This document shows positions 1-10,026 of a DNA stretch of 64,000 nt, one piece after another. The position numbers and the translations under genes are program-made. Numbering within the stretch: position 1 is the stretch's first letter; the number at the start of each line of letters is the position of its first letter. Location: contig NC_030813.1 in the NCBI RefSeq assembly GCF_001704415.2, positions 15,208,001 to 15,272,000 on the forward strand. The letters run 5' to 3'. The notes under the pieces were generated by a model. It made no database searches and was not told the DNA's origin. It saw nothing but the letters and a program-made list of their open reading frames with translations. The DNA is from Capra hircus (lineage: Eukaryota; Chordata; Mammalia; Artiodactyla; Bovidae).

Positions 1-705
1 CATCATTCCTTCCAAAGAAATCCCAGGGCTCATCTCCTTCAGAATGGACTGGTTGGATCTCCTTGCAGTCCAAGGGACTCTCAAGAGTCTTCTCCAACAC
101 CACAGTTGAAAAGCATCAATTCTTTGGCGCTCAGCCTTCTTCACAGTCCAACTCTCCCATCCATACATGACCACAGGAAAAAACCATAGCCTTGACTAGA
201 TGGACCTTAGTCAGCAAAGTTATGTCTCTGCTTTTGAATATACTATCTAGGTTGGTCATAACTTTGCTTCCAAGGAGTAAGCGTCTTTTAATTTCATGGC
301 TGCAGTCACCATCTGCAGTGATTGTGGAGCCCCCAAAAATAAAGTCTGACACTGTTTCCACTGTTTCTCCATCTGTTTCCCATGAAGTGATGGGACCGGA
401 TGCCATGATCTTCGTTTTTTGAATGTTGAGCTTTAGGCCAACCTTTTCACTCTCCTCTTTCACTTTCATCAAGAGGCTTTTTAGCTCCTCTTCACTTTCT
501 GCCATAAGGGTGGTGTCATCTGCATATCTGAGGTTATTGATATTTCTCCCAGCAATCTTGATTCCAGGTGCGGTTTCTTCCAGTCCAGCGTTTCTCATGA
601 TGTACTCTGCATATAAGTTAAATAAGCAGGGTGACAATATACAGCCTTGACATACTCCTTTTCCTATTTGGAACCAGTCTGTTGTTCCATGTCCAGTTCT
701 ATGTT
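1..705 (-). mobile_element. BovB (RTE) LINE, antisense, truncated by window edge
   Basis: Minus strand 637-131 encodes part of the BovB reverse transcriptase with the catalytic RYADDTTLMAESEEEL block and the LNIQKTKI and ITADGDCSHEIKRRLLLG segments seen in all BovB copies here. The element runs off the left edge in its 3' region and stops abruptly near 705, where L1 sequence begins. The frame is broken after about 168 codons. Confidence 0.9.
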
Positions 706-1085
706 GTTCTGTGACTCAGCCATAGGTATACATATATCCCCTCCCTTTTGAACCTCCCTCCATCTCCCTCCCCATCCCACCCCTCTAGGTTGATACAGAG
801 CCCCTGTTTGAGTTTCCTGAGCCATACAGCAAATTCCTGTTGGCTATCTATTTTACATTTGGTAGTATAAGTTTCCATGTTATTCTTTCCATTCATCTCA
901 CCCTCTCCTCCCCTCTCCGCATGTCCATAAGTCTATTCTCTGTGTCTGTTTCTCCATTGCTGCCCTGTAAGTAAATTCTTCAGTACAGTTTTTCTAGATT
1001 CTGTATATATGTATTAGAATACAATATTTATCTTTCTCTTTCTGACTTACTTCACTCTGCATAGTAGGCCAGTTCTTTAAATTAC
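706..1085 (-). mobile_element. L1 3'-end fragment, antisense
   Basis: Matches the antisense L1 pattern seen more fully at 22870-24985: a CT-rich stretch (cctccctccatctccctcc), then 'tttctctttctgacttacttcactctgcatag'-type text just beyond. It abuts the BovB copy directly with no clear target duplication. Confidence 0.6.
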
Positions 1086-1812
1086 TGTTTAAGGTTAACT
1101 TCTATTATTAAAATATCAGTTGAAAGCTAACAACTTATTTCTACTTACTAATGTAGCTTTAAAGATATACCTTCAGAGGCAAAACAGTAGATAATTGGAA
1201 ATATTTCTGAATAATGCTAGTCAGAGAATCCTACTTGTATCTAAAACCCTCATATTATATCAGTTAGCTGATGTGGTCGAGCAGATATAGTTTTGTACAA
1301 CCCTAGGAAGGATTCCATGTTGGTCTCGAGTTTCAGTACATCAACCATTTATGTGCCCCCTTCCTCCTAGCTGAATTCTCAGCCAACTGAGAGACAAATA
1401 GGGAGTTGATATAGATAAAGGCTAGGTTGGAGGATGTAGTTTGTGGGCAGTAAAAATGACAAACACAGACAGTTAGGTAGACTCACTACACTGCCACAAC
1501 TACCTGGGCAACTGCCTGTCCATTTTCCCTACTCCCCCTCCCCACACGGGGAGCCTTTATTGCTGAGTTTGCTTTATTTCTGAAAACATGTCAGAACATA
1601 TACTCTCTGGACAGGTAGATTCCTAGAAGAGGAAAGAAGTGTAAATTGACCCAAATATGCCCAGGACATGAGAGGGAGAAGTGAATCAAGGGACAAAGAA
1701 GGGTCCTGCTCTGAAATATGTGGGATGGAGTACAGGGGCAGAGGAGGAATCAGGACTTTTGCTCCACTAGAAGGTACATTGAAGGACACATTAGGTGTGG
1801 AAATACATTCAT
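1086..1812. other. Unclassified sequence
   Basis: No exon, RNA gene or repeat family recognised. A short C-rich stretch (ccctactccccctcccc) occurs near 1530. The opposing ORFs at 1574-1789 and 1668-1928 lack coding features. Confidence 0.4.
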
Positions 1813-1821
1813 TCCTAACAT

Positions 1822-1952
1822 TTTCTGCTGCTGCTTATTCACTTCAGTCATGTCTGACTCTGTGTGAGCCTATGGACTGCAGCCACCAGGCTCCTCTGTC
1901 CATGGGATTTTCCAGGCAAGAATACTGAAGTGGATTGCCATTTCTTTCTCCG
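1822..1952 (-). mobile_element. Bov-A monomer SINE, antisense, with target duplication
   Basis: Bov-A core (cttcagtcatgtctgact ... ttttccaggcaagaatact) flanked by the direct repeat tcctaacat at 1813-1821 and 1953-1961. Confidence 0.85.
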
Positions 1953-2154
1953 TCCTAACATCTGGGGAGAAAGAAAAGAGATTTTTTTTCCAGAGAAGTT
2001 TCCCAGGAACTCAGCACTTACACCAATAGTCTGAAAAATTTCAAGAAAGAATATTTCTCTTCTACCATCTCTGAAATAATCCAAAGATCACCCAAATTCC
2101 TGAGTTTGCTTTGTGGATAGCTACACCCTTGAAGTATAAATTTCCTGTTGTCTA

Positions 2155-2580
2155 TTGACAGTGTTCTTTACAACATCAGACTTTGCTACCATCACCAGTC
2201 ACATCCGCAACTGGGTGTTATTTTTGCTTTGGTCCCATCTGTTCATTCTTTCTGGAGTCGTTTCTCCATTGTTCTCCACTAGTATATTGGGCACCTACTG
2301 ACCGGGGGAGTTCATCTTTCAGTGTCCTATTTTTTGCCTTTTCATACTGTTCATAGGTTTCTCAAGGCAAGAATGCTGAAGTGGTTTGCCATTCCCTTCT
2401 CCAGTGGACCATGTTTGTCAGAACTCTCCACCATTATCCATCCATCTTAGGTGGCTCTACACAGCATTGAGTTAGATAAGGCTGTGGTCCATGTGATCAG
2501 TTTGATTAGTTTTCTGTCATAGTGGTTTTCATTCTGTCTGCTCTCTAATGGATAAGGATAATTGGCTTATCTTCCAGATG
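2155..2580 (-). mobile_element. BovB 5' region, inverted relative to the following BovB
   Basis: Contains the BovB upstream segment in reverse complement (…accatcaccagtcacatcc…, …ctactgaccgggggagttca…, …ggctgtggtccatgtgatc…). The neighbouring BovB body at 2981-5656 is in sense, so this piece is inverted. Confidence 0.75.
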
Positions 2581-2584
2581 GGAG

Positions 2585-2980
2585 AGCACCAAAGAATTGA
2601 TGCTTTTGAACTGTGGTGTTGGAGAAGACTCTTGAGAGTCCCTTGGACTGCAAGGAGATCCAACCAGTCCATGCTGAAGGAGATGAGCCCTGGGATTTCT
2701 TTGGAAGGAATGATGCTAAAGCTGAAACTCCAGTACTTTGGCCACCTCATCTGAAGAGTTGACTCATTGGAAAAGACTTTGATGATGGGAGGGATTGGGG
2801 GCAGGAGAAGAAGGGGGCGACAGAGGATGAGATGGCTGGATGGCATCACTAACTCGATGGATGTAAGTCTGAGTGAACTCCGGGAGTTGGTGATGGCCAG
2901 GGAGGCCTGGCGTGCTGCAGTTCATGGGGTCACAAAGAGTCAGACACGACTGAGCAACTGAACTGAACTGAACTGAACAG
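2585..2980 (+). mobile_element. BovB 3'-end fragment, sense
   Basis: Carries the BovB 3' end from attgatgcttttgaactgtg to the terminal gaactgaactgaactgaac repeat. It sits between the inverted 5' piece and the sense body of another BovB copy, so it is a separate insertion. Confidence 0.85.
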
Positions 2981-5656
2981 TTCTATGAAGACCTGCAAGA
3001 CCTTCTAGAACTAACACCCCCAAAAGATGCCCTTTTCAATAGAGGGGACTGAAATGCAAGAGTGGGAAGTCAAGAGATACCTGGAGTACTAGGCAAATTT
3101 GGCCTTGAAGTACAAAATGAAGCAGGGCACAGGCTAACAGAGTTTTGCCAAGAGAGTGCACTGATCATAGTAAACACCCTCTTCCAACAACACAAGAGAA
3201 GACTCTACATATGGACATCACCAGATGATCAATACCAAAATCAGACTGATTATATTCTTTGTAGCCAAAGATGGAGAAGCTCTATATAGTCAGCAAAAAC
3301 AAGACTGGGAGCTAACTGTGGCTCAGATCATGAACTCTTTATTGCCAAATTCAGACTTAAATTGAAGAAAGTATGGAAAACCACTAGACCATTCATGTAT
3401 GACCTAAATCAAATCCCTTATGATTATACAGTGGAAGTGACAAACAGATTCAAGGGATTAGAGCTGATAGAGTGCCTAAAGAACTATGGACAGAGGTTCC
3501 TGACATTGTACAGGAGGCAGTGATCCAGACCATCCCAAGAAAAAAATGCAAAAAGGCAAAATGGTTGTCTGAGGAGTCCTTATAAATAGCTGAGAAAAGA
3601 AGAGAAGTGAAAGGCAAAACAGAAAAGGAAAGATATATCCATTTGAATGCAGAGTTCCAAAGAATGGCAAGGAGAGATAAGAAAGCCTTCTTCAATGATC
3701 AGTGCAAAGATATAGAGGAAAACAATAGAATGGGAAAGACTAGAGATCTCTTCAAGAAAATTGGAGATACCAAGGAAACATTGCATGCAAAGATGGGCAC
3801 AATAAAGGACAGAAATGGTATGGACCTAACAAAGGCAGAAGGTATTAAGAAGAGGTGGCAAGAATACACAGAAGTGAAGTGAAGTCGCTCAGTCGTGTTC
3901 GACTCTTTGCGACCCCATGCACTGTAGCCTACAAGGCTCCTCTGTCCATGGAATTTTCCAAGCAAGAGTACTGGAGTGGATTGCCATTTTCTTCTCCAGG
4001 GGGTCTTTGCGACCCAGGGATTGAACCTGGGTCTCCCACATTGCACGCAGATGCTTTACCATTTGAGCCACCAGGGAAGCCAGAAGAACTATATAAAAAA
4101 GATCTTCATCACCTGGATAACCGTGATGGTGTTATCACTCACCTTGAGCCAGACATCCTGGAATGCAAAGTCAAGTGGGCCTTAGGAAGCATCACTCGGA
4201 ACAAAGCTAGTGGAGGTGATGGAATTCCAGTTGAGCTATTTCAAATCCTAAAAGAGGATGCTGTGAAAGTGCTTCACTCAGTATGCCAGCAAATTTGGAA
4301 AACTAAGCAGTGGCTACAGGACTGGAAAAGGTCAGTTTTCGTTCTACTCCCAAAGAAGGGCAATGCCAAAGAATGTTCAAACTACCGCACAATTGCACTT
4401 ATCTCACATGCTAGCAAAGTAATGCTCAAAGTTCTCCAAGCCAGGCTTCAACAGTACATGAACCAAGAACTTCTACATGATCAAGCTGGATTTAAAAAAG
4501 GCAGAGGAGCCACAGATCATATTGCCAACATCTGCTGGATCATCAAAAAAGCAAGAGAATTTGAGAAAAACATCTACTTCTGCTTTGCTGACAATGCCAA
4601 GCCTTTGACTGTGAGGATCACAACAAACTGTGGAAAATTCTTAGAGATATGGGAATACAAGAACACCTTATCTGGCTCCTGAGAAATCTGTATGCAGGCC
4701 AAGAAACAACAGTTAGAACTGGACATGGAACAACAGACTGGTTCCAAATTGGGAAAGGAATACATCAAGGTTGTATATTGTCACCCTGGTCATTTAAATT
4801 ATATGCAGAGTACATCATGCCAAATGCTAGGCTGGATGAAGCACAAGCTGGAGTCAAGCTTGCCAGCAGAAATATCAATAACCTCAGATCTGTAGATGAC
4901 ATCACCCTTTTGGCAGAAAGTGAAGAGGAACTAAAGAGCCTCTTGATGAAAGTGAAAGAGGAGAATGAAAAAGTTGGCTTAAAACTCAACATTCAAAAAA
5001 CGAAGATCATAGCATCCGGTCCCATCACTTCATGGCAAATAGATGGGGAAACAATGGAAATAGTGAGAGACTTTAATTTTGGGGGCTCTAAAATCACTGC
5101 AGATGGCAACTGCAGCCATGAAATTAAAAGATGCGTGCTCCTTGGAAGAAAAGCTATGACCAACCTATTAAAAAGCAGAGACAGTACTTTGCCAACAAAG
5201 GTCTGTCTATTCAAAGCTATGGTTTTTCCAGTAGTCATGCATGGATGTGAGAGTTGGACTGTGAAGAAAGCTGAGCCCTGAAGAATTGATGCTTTTGAAC
5301 TATGGTGTTGGAGAACACTCTCCAAAGTCCTTTGGACTGCAAGCAGATCAAACCAGTCCATCCTAAAGGAAATCAGTCCTGAATATTCATGGGAGGACTG
5401 ATGCTGAAGCTGAAGCTCCAATACTTTGGCCACCTGATACAAAGCACTGACTCACTGGAAAAGACCCTGATGCTGGAAAGATTGAAGGTGGGAGGAGAAG
5501 GGGATGACAGAGGCTGAGGTGGTTGGATGTCATCATCGACTCGATGGATATGAATTTGAGTAAGCTCCAGGAGTTGGTGATGGTCAGGGAAACCTGGCAT
5601 GCTGTAGTCCATGGGATCACAGAGTCCGACACAACTGAGCGACTGAACTGAACTGA
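2981..5656 (+). mobile_element. BovB LINE body, sense, defective
   Basis: Starts inside the endonuclease coding part (FGLEVQNEAGHRLTEF and QTDYILCSQRWRSS at 3102-3285), runs through the reverse transcriptase (KASGGDGIPVELFQILK; GCILSPWSFKLYAEY; LKLNIQKTKIIASGPIT) and ends in the gactgaactgaactga 3' terminus. The frame is broken by stops, by a shift near 4650 and by a SINE at 3876-4081. The catalytic YADD is SVDD here (ITSDL/RSVDDITLL, near 4885), so it cannot be active. Confidence 0.9.
3876..4081 (-). mobile_element. Bov-tA SINE, antisense, inside BovB
   Basis: tRNA-derived head in reverse complement (cagggattgaacctgggtct … ttgagccaccagggaagcc) with a Bov-A body. Inserted in the BovB ORF with cagaag on both sides (3870-3875 and 4081-4086 region). 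It splits the element between the endonuclease and reverse transcriptase parts. Confidence 0.88.
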
Positions 5657-5760
5657 TTGACAGTGTATGGATGAAAAAGACTGGTAATAATGCACAGCTA
5701 AAACTATGGCTATATCTGTAAGTTGTATATGAAATCAAATGCCCACATTGGATCTTGTAT

Positions 5761-6039
5761 GCTGCTGCTGCTGCTGCTAAGTCACTTCAGTTGTGTCCGA
5801 CTCTGTGCAACCCCATAGATGGCAGCCCGCCAGGCTCCACCGTCCCTGGGATTCTCCAGGCAAGAACACTGGAGTGGGTTGCCATTTCCTTCTCCAATGC
5901 ATGAAAGTGAAAAGTGAAAGTGAAGTCGCTCAGTTGTGTCTGACTCTTCGCGACCCCACGGACCACAGCCTACCAGGCTCCTCCATCCATGGGATTCTCC
6001 AGGCAAGAGTACTGGAATGAGTTGCCACTGCCTTCTCCA
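5761..6039 (-). mobile_element. Bov-A2 dimeric SINE, antisense, intact target duplication
   Basis: Starts with a (GCT)n run, then two Bov-A units joined by the gaaagtgaaaagtgaaag linker. Flanked by gatcttgtat at 5751-5760 and 6040-6049. Confidence 0.93.
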
Positions 6040-6261
6040 GATCTTGTATACTTAAACCTTATTCCCTATTGTTTTAAACTAAAGACTCTTCTTTCCCAAT
6101 ATCAACAAGATATATGAAAATAAAAACATCCACATGAGAAAATCTAAGCATGACAGGTAGAACCAGAATTTAGGATAGATTCTGAGGCAGTGTTACGTGC
6201 AAGTGAATTTGGTGAATGAATTTAGAAGATTACATCCCAGTGATCTCTAGGATACTGTTCA

Positions 6262-6810
6262 GCTATTGTTCCATTGCTAAGACTCTTTGACGCCCCATGA
6301 ACTGCAGCACGCCAGGCTTCACTATCTCTCAGAGTCTACTCAAACTCACATCCATTGAGTTGATGATGCTATCCGACCACCTCCTCCCCTGTCATCTGCT
6401 TCTCCTCCTGCCTTCAATCTTTCCCAGCATCAGGGTCTTTTTCAATGAGTTGGCTCTTCACATCATGTGGCCAAAGTATTGGAGCTTCAGCATCAGTTCT
6501 TCTAAAGAATATTCAGGGTTGATTTCCTTTTGGATTGATTGGTTTGATCGCCTTGCTCTCTAAGGGACTCTCAAGAGTCTTCTCCAACACCACAATTCAA
6601 AAGCATCTGTTCTTCAGTGCTCACCCTCTTTACTGTCCAGCTTTCACATCCATACATGACCTCTGGGAAAACCATAGCTTTGACTCTCTGGATCTTTGCT
6701 GACAAAGTGATGTCTCTACTTTTTAACATTCTGTCTAGGTTTGTCATAGCTTTTCTTCCAAGGAGCAGGTGTCTTTTAATTTCATTGGTGGAGTCGCCAT
6801 CCACTGACTT
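6262..6810 (-). mobile_element. BovB 3' part, antisense
   Basis: 3' terminus (degenerate) near 6270, then the 3' region and the C-terminal coding part in reverse complement (KSRDITLSAKIQ and VMYGCESWTVKR on the minus strand at 6571-6804). 5'-truncated near 6810. Confidence 0.88.
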
Positions 6811-6909
6811 CTCTGAATGTTGTAGATCCTGTGTTGCTCTGTGCTATTCTCAAGTTATGACTGCACATTTCATCTAAATGTTTAAGCTAAACTTTGATAA
6901 TTTATGCAC

Positions 6910-7173
6910 TGCTAAGTCACTTCCGTCATGTCCGACCCTGTGCGACCCCATAGATGGCAGCCCACCAGGCTCCCCCATCCCTGGGATCTCCAGGCAAGAA
7001 CACTGGAGTGGGTTGCCATTTCCTTCTCCAATGCATGAAAGTGAAAAGTGAAAGTGAAGTCGCTCAGTCGTGTCCGAGTCTTCGCGACCACATGGACTGC
7101 AGCCCACCAGGCTCCTCTGTCCATGGGATTTTCCAGGCAAGAGTACTGGAGTGGGTTGCCATTGCCTTCTCCG
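6910..7173 (-). mobile_element. Bov-A2 dimeric SINE, antisense
   Basis: Two Bov-A units with the gaaagtgaaaagtgaaag linker. Target duplication aatttatgcac at 6899-6909 and 7174-7184. Confidence 0.93.
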
Positions 7174-7527
7174 AATTTATGCACAGTCATTGACTAATCT
7201 TTGCTGGATCCAGAGTATAGTTTATCACCTTATATTTAAAATAATTTTAAAAAAGCACAGCCTTTACTTACCCCAAATTATGCATGTGTTAGTTTACCTG
7301 GAATTTTGTCTAAATTTTTTTTATAGCTTCCTTCTTGATAAAATTCAAATTTAGACTTTTATGAAAAATCAGATCATTGAATCTCCTTATCGTCATGTTG
7401 TGGATAAATCTTTAGGAATAGTATATATTTATTTGATCATTTATTGATTCTTACACCCAGACTTTAAATTTCTTGGCTAGGAATCATTTACATCACTCAG
7501 GGATAAGCATTGTCATAAATTTGACAT

Positions 7528-7806
7528 GCTGCTGCTGCTGCTGCTAAGTCGCTTCAGTCGTGTCCGACTCTGTGCGACCCCATAGACGACAACCCACCAG
7601 GCTCCCCTGTCCCTGGGATTCTCCAGGTAAGAACACTGGAGTGGGTTGCCATTGCCTTCTCCAATGCATGAAAGTAAAAAGTGAAAGTGAAGTCGCTGAG
7701 TCGTGTCTGACTCTTCTTGACCACATGGACTGCAGCCTACAAGGCTCCTCCGCCCATGGGATTTTCCAGGCAAGAGTACTGGAGTGGGGTGCCATTGCCT
7801 TCTCCA
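7528..7806 (-). mobile_element. Bov-A2 dimeric SINE, antisense
   Basis: (GCT)n start, dimeric Bov-A structure, target duplication aaatttgacat at 7517-7527 and 7807-7817. Confidence 0.93.
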
Positions 7807-7817
7807 AAATTTGACAT

Positions 7818-9020
7818 AGATCCTTCAAATTAAAATACATCTTCAGTTTATCTTGAAGTGTTGATTGCAAAGCTATATTAATTAAAGTTATAGATTTTAT
7901 GATTCTTTATCAAGGTGGTTTTTTTTTTTCCCCTCTCTATGGAAAGATGGCTGAGGAGGGATCTTAGCAATTCTTTCTTTACATCTTTTACAGGCTAAAA
8001 CAATTGGAGCCATGTTCTACATCCTGTAATTTTGGTGCCTTAATAGTTAGCGTGTATGTTAGCTAGTTGCAAAATTATTGATCTGGGGAAATCTTACCTT
8101 TGTTCTACATTTGAAGTGTAAGTGTATTCAGACAGCTGCATCTCAACTTTATAAGAATATGTCAACAATTCCCTCAGTTCATTTGACTGTTAAAGTAGCA
8201 AGAGAGAAAATCTGTACTCCAGCTCACTACTATTTTGATAAAACCTCAAAACTCAAGTTGAAAGTAGTATTTTCGAGAGGTTATCTGAAGCGTATATAGT
8301 CCATTTCATTTGTCTAGAAGTCTTAAAGTTTAACTTTGAATTAAGTCATATCACTTAGCTGTATATTTGTACATTATTATCTTGGCTTTTTGTAGAATTG
8401 TTTTGAGAATTGATTTTTGAGTTTAGCAAGTCCTGACCTCAACAGGCAGTTTATGAGGGATAGTGGGGATGAAAGCCCAATTAGAGTGGGCTCAAGGAAG
8501 AAATTTTAGATGAGCCTAGACAACTCTGTTTTGTTTTGTTTTTGTCTTTTACTCTGATAAAATCTTAAACATAAATGAATATCTCTTAAGTATTTATCTA
8601 AAAGGGATCCCTAATAGTGGAACTGCTAGGTCTGATGGCATACACATTTAAAATCTGATAGTTTCTGCTAAATTCTTCTCTAAACAAGCATGGATAACTC
8701 TTAAGAGAAGTTTCAGTGAGTAGAAGGAGAGATCACCAAGATACTGGGGGGCTAGTATATTTTAATTTGGGGGGAAATAATAGCATGGTTCTCTGCTGAT
8801 GCAAAGAATGTAGTAGATAAGGAAACACTGATGGTGTAAGAGAGAGAACACAGACTTATCTACTAGTACAATGCTTTGAGAAGTTGAACAAAGATGAGAC
8901 CTAATACATTGGCCTTACCTAGGAGTTTAGCCATAATGGAAGAGAAGGTAGAGCATATGGGAATGAATGCTGGTATCTTATTCTAGTGTAAGGGAGCATC
9001 ATAATTTATTTAACAGTCTT
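7818..9020. other. Mostly unclassified AT-rich flank
   Basis: No gene recognised. 8550-8700 has weak similarity to antisense old L1 (ggaactgctaggtctgatgg). The rest shows no family I can name and is a candidate stretch for conserved non-coding elements downstream of ENPEP. Confidence 0.35.
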
Positions 9021-10022
9021 AGAAACTGCCATAGGTTCTTCACTTTCAGAGCTCTGCAGTGAAAATCCTTTCATCCTTGTATACCATGCAAGTATTTTTA
9101 TACAGCATCTAAAGGATAAACCTCTAGAAACTATTGCTGGCTCAAAGGAAAAGCATGTTTAAAATTATAAAATGTTACCAAACTCGCATTTAAAACCCTG
9201 TTCCAGTCCACACTGCCACCAGCAGTGGTGAGAGGTCTATTTCCGAACCATCCCCTCATCAACAGTGAATTTTCCGTCTCTTTAGTTTTGGTTGATCTAG
9301 TAGGTAAAAAATATAAGTTTTGATTTTGTATATTTGGAGATATTCCTTCTCTTTTTTTCAATTTCTGGGTGACTTAAAAATGTCTTATTGAGACATACAC
9401 ATACCATTAAATTCACCCATTTAAAGTGTACAGTTATGATTTTCAAGGTTCATATGTGTTATGTATTAGAATCATTCCTCTTCTGTAATATTTCATTACA
9501 GATATATACCATCTTTTAAAAATTCATTCATAATTTGATTTGTTTTGTTTGATTATTATGAATAATGTTACTACAAACATTTGCATACAACTTTTTGTGT
9601 AGATATTTGTTTTCATTTTTCTTGGATATATATCTTGAAGTAAAATTGCTGGGTTTATAGTAACTCTGTGTCTAATATTTTGAAGAACTACCAAACTGTT
9701 TTCCAAAGCAGCTGCAGCATTTTAAATTCCTACCAGCAATGTATGAAGGTTCCAATTTCTCCATATCCTTGCCAACAGTTGTTATTGTCTGTCTTTTTTA
9801 TTATTGCCATCCTAGTGGGTGTGAGGTGGTATCTCACTGTGGTTTTAATTTGCATTTCACTAGTGGTTTTTAATGTTGAGCATGTTTTCATGTACTTATT
9901 GGATATATGTCTATCTTTAGAGAAATAGTTATGCAAATCTTTTGCCCATTTTTAATTGGGTCATCTTTTTATTGTGGAGTTGTAAGAGTTCTTTATATAG
10001 TCTGCATTTTTTGGTTTGTTCA
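9021..10022 (-). mobile_element. Old L1 (L1M-type), antisense
   Basis: Reverse-complement L1 3' text: cattaaattcacccattt, then the ORF2 end region (gtgggtgtgaggtggtatct … ttttgcccatttttaattgg). It stops at the BovB insertion and resumes at about 12816. Confidence 0.75.
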
Positions 10023-10026
10023 TTAG

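Noticed and set aside
5782..6020. ORFs of about 75 codons on both strands, recurring at many places with similar peptides (for example at 6954, 7513, 15173, 40365, 53000)
   Set aside because: They are translations of Bov-A2 and Bov-tA SINEs and recur wherever these repeats occur.
7528..7542. CTG/GCT repeats as possible expanded microsatellites (also at 5761, 15138, 40342, 54711)
   Set aside because: Short, and they are the normal terminus of Bov-A2 elements.
5761..7806. Regularly spaced similar units resembling an array (CRISPR-like or tandem)
   Set aside because: Three independent Bov-A2 insertions, each with its own target duplication.
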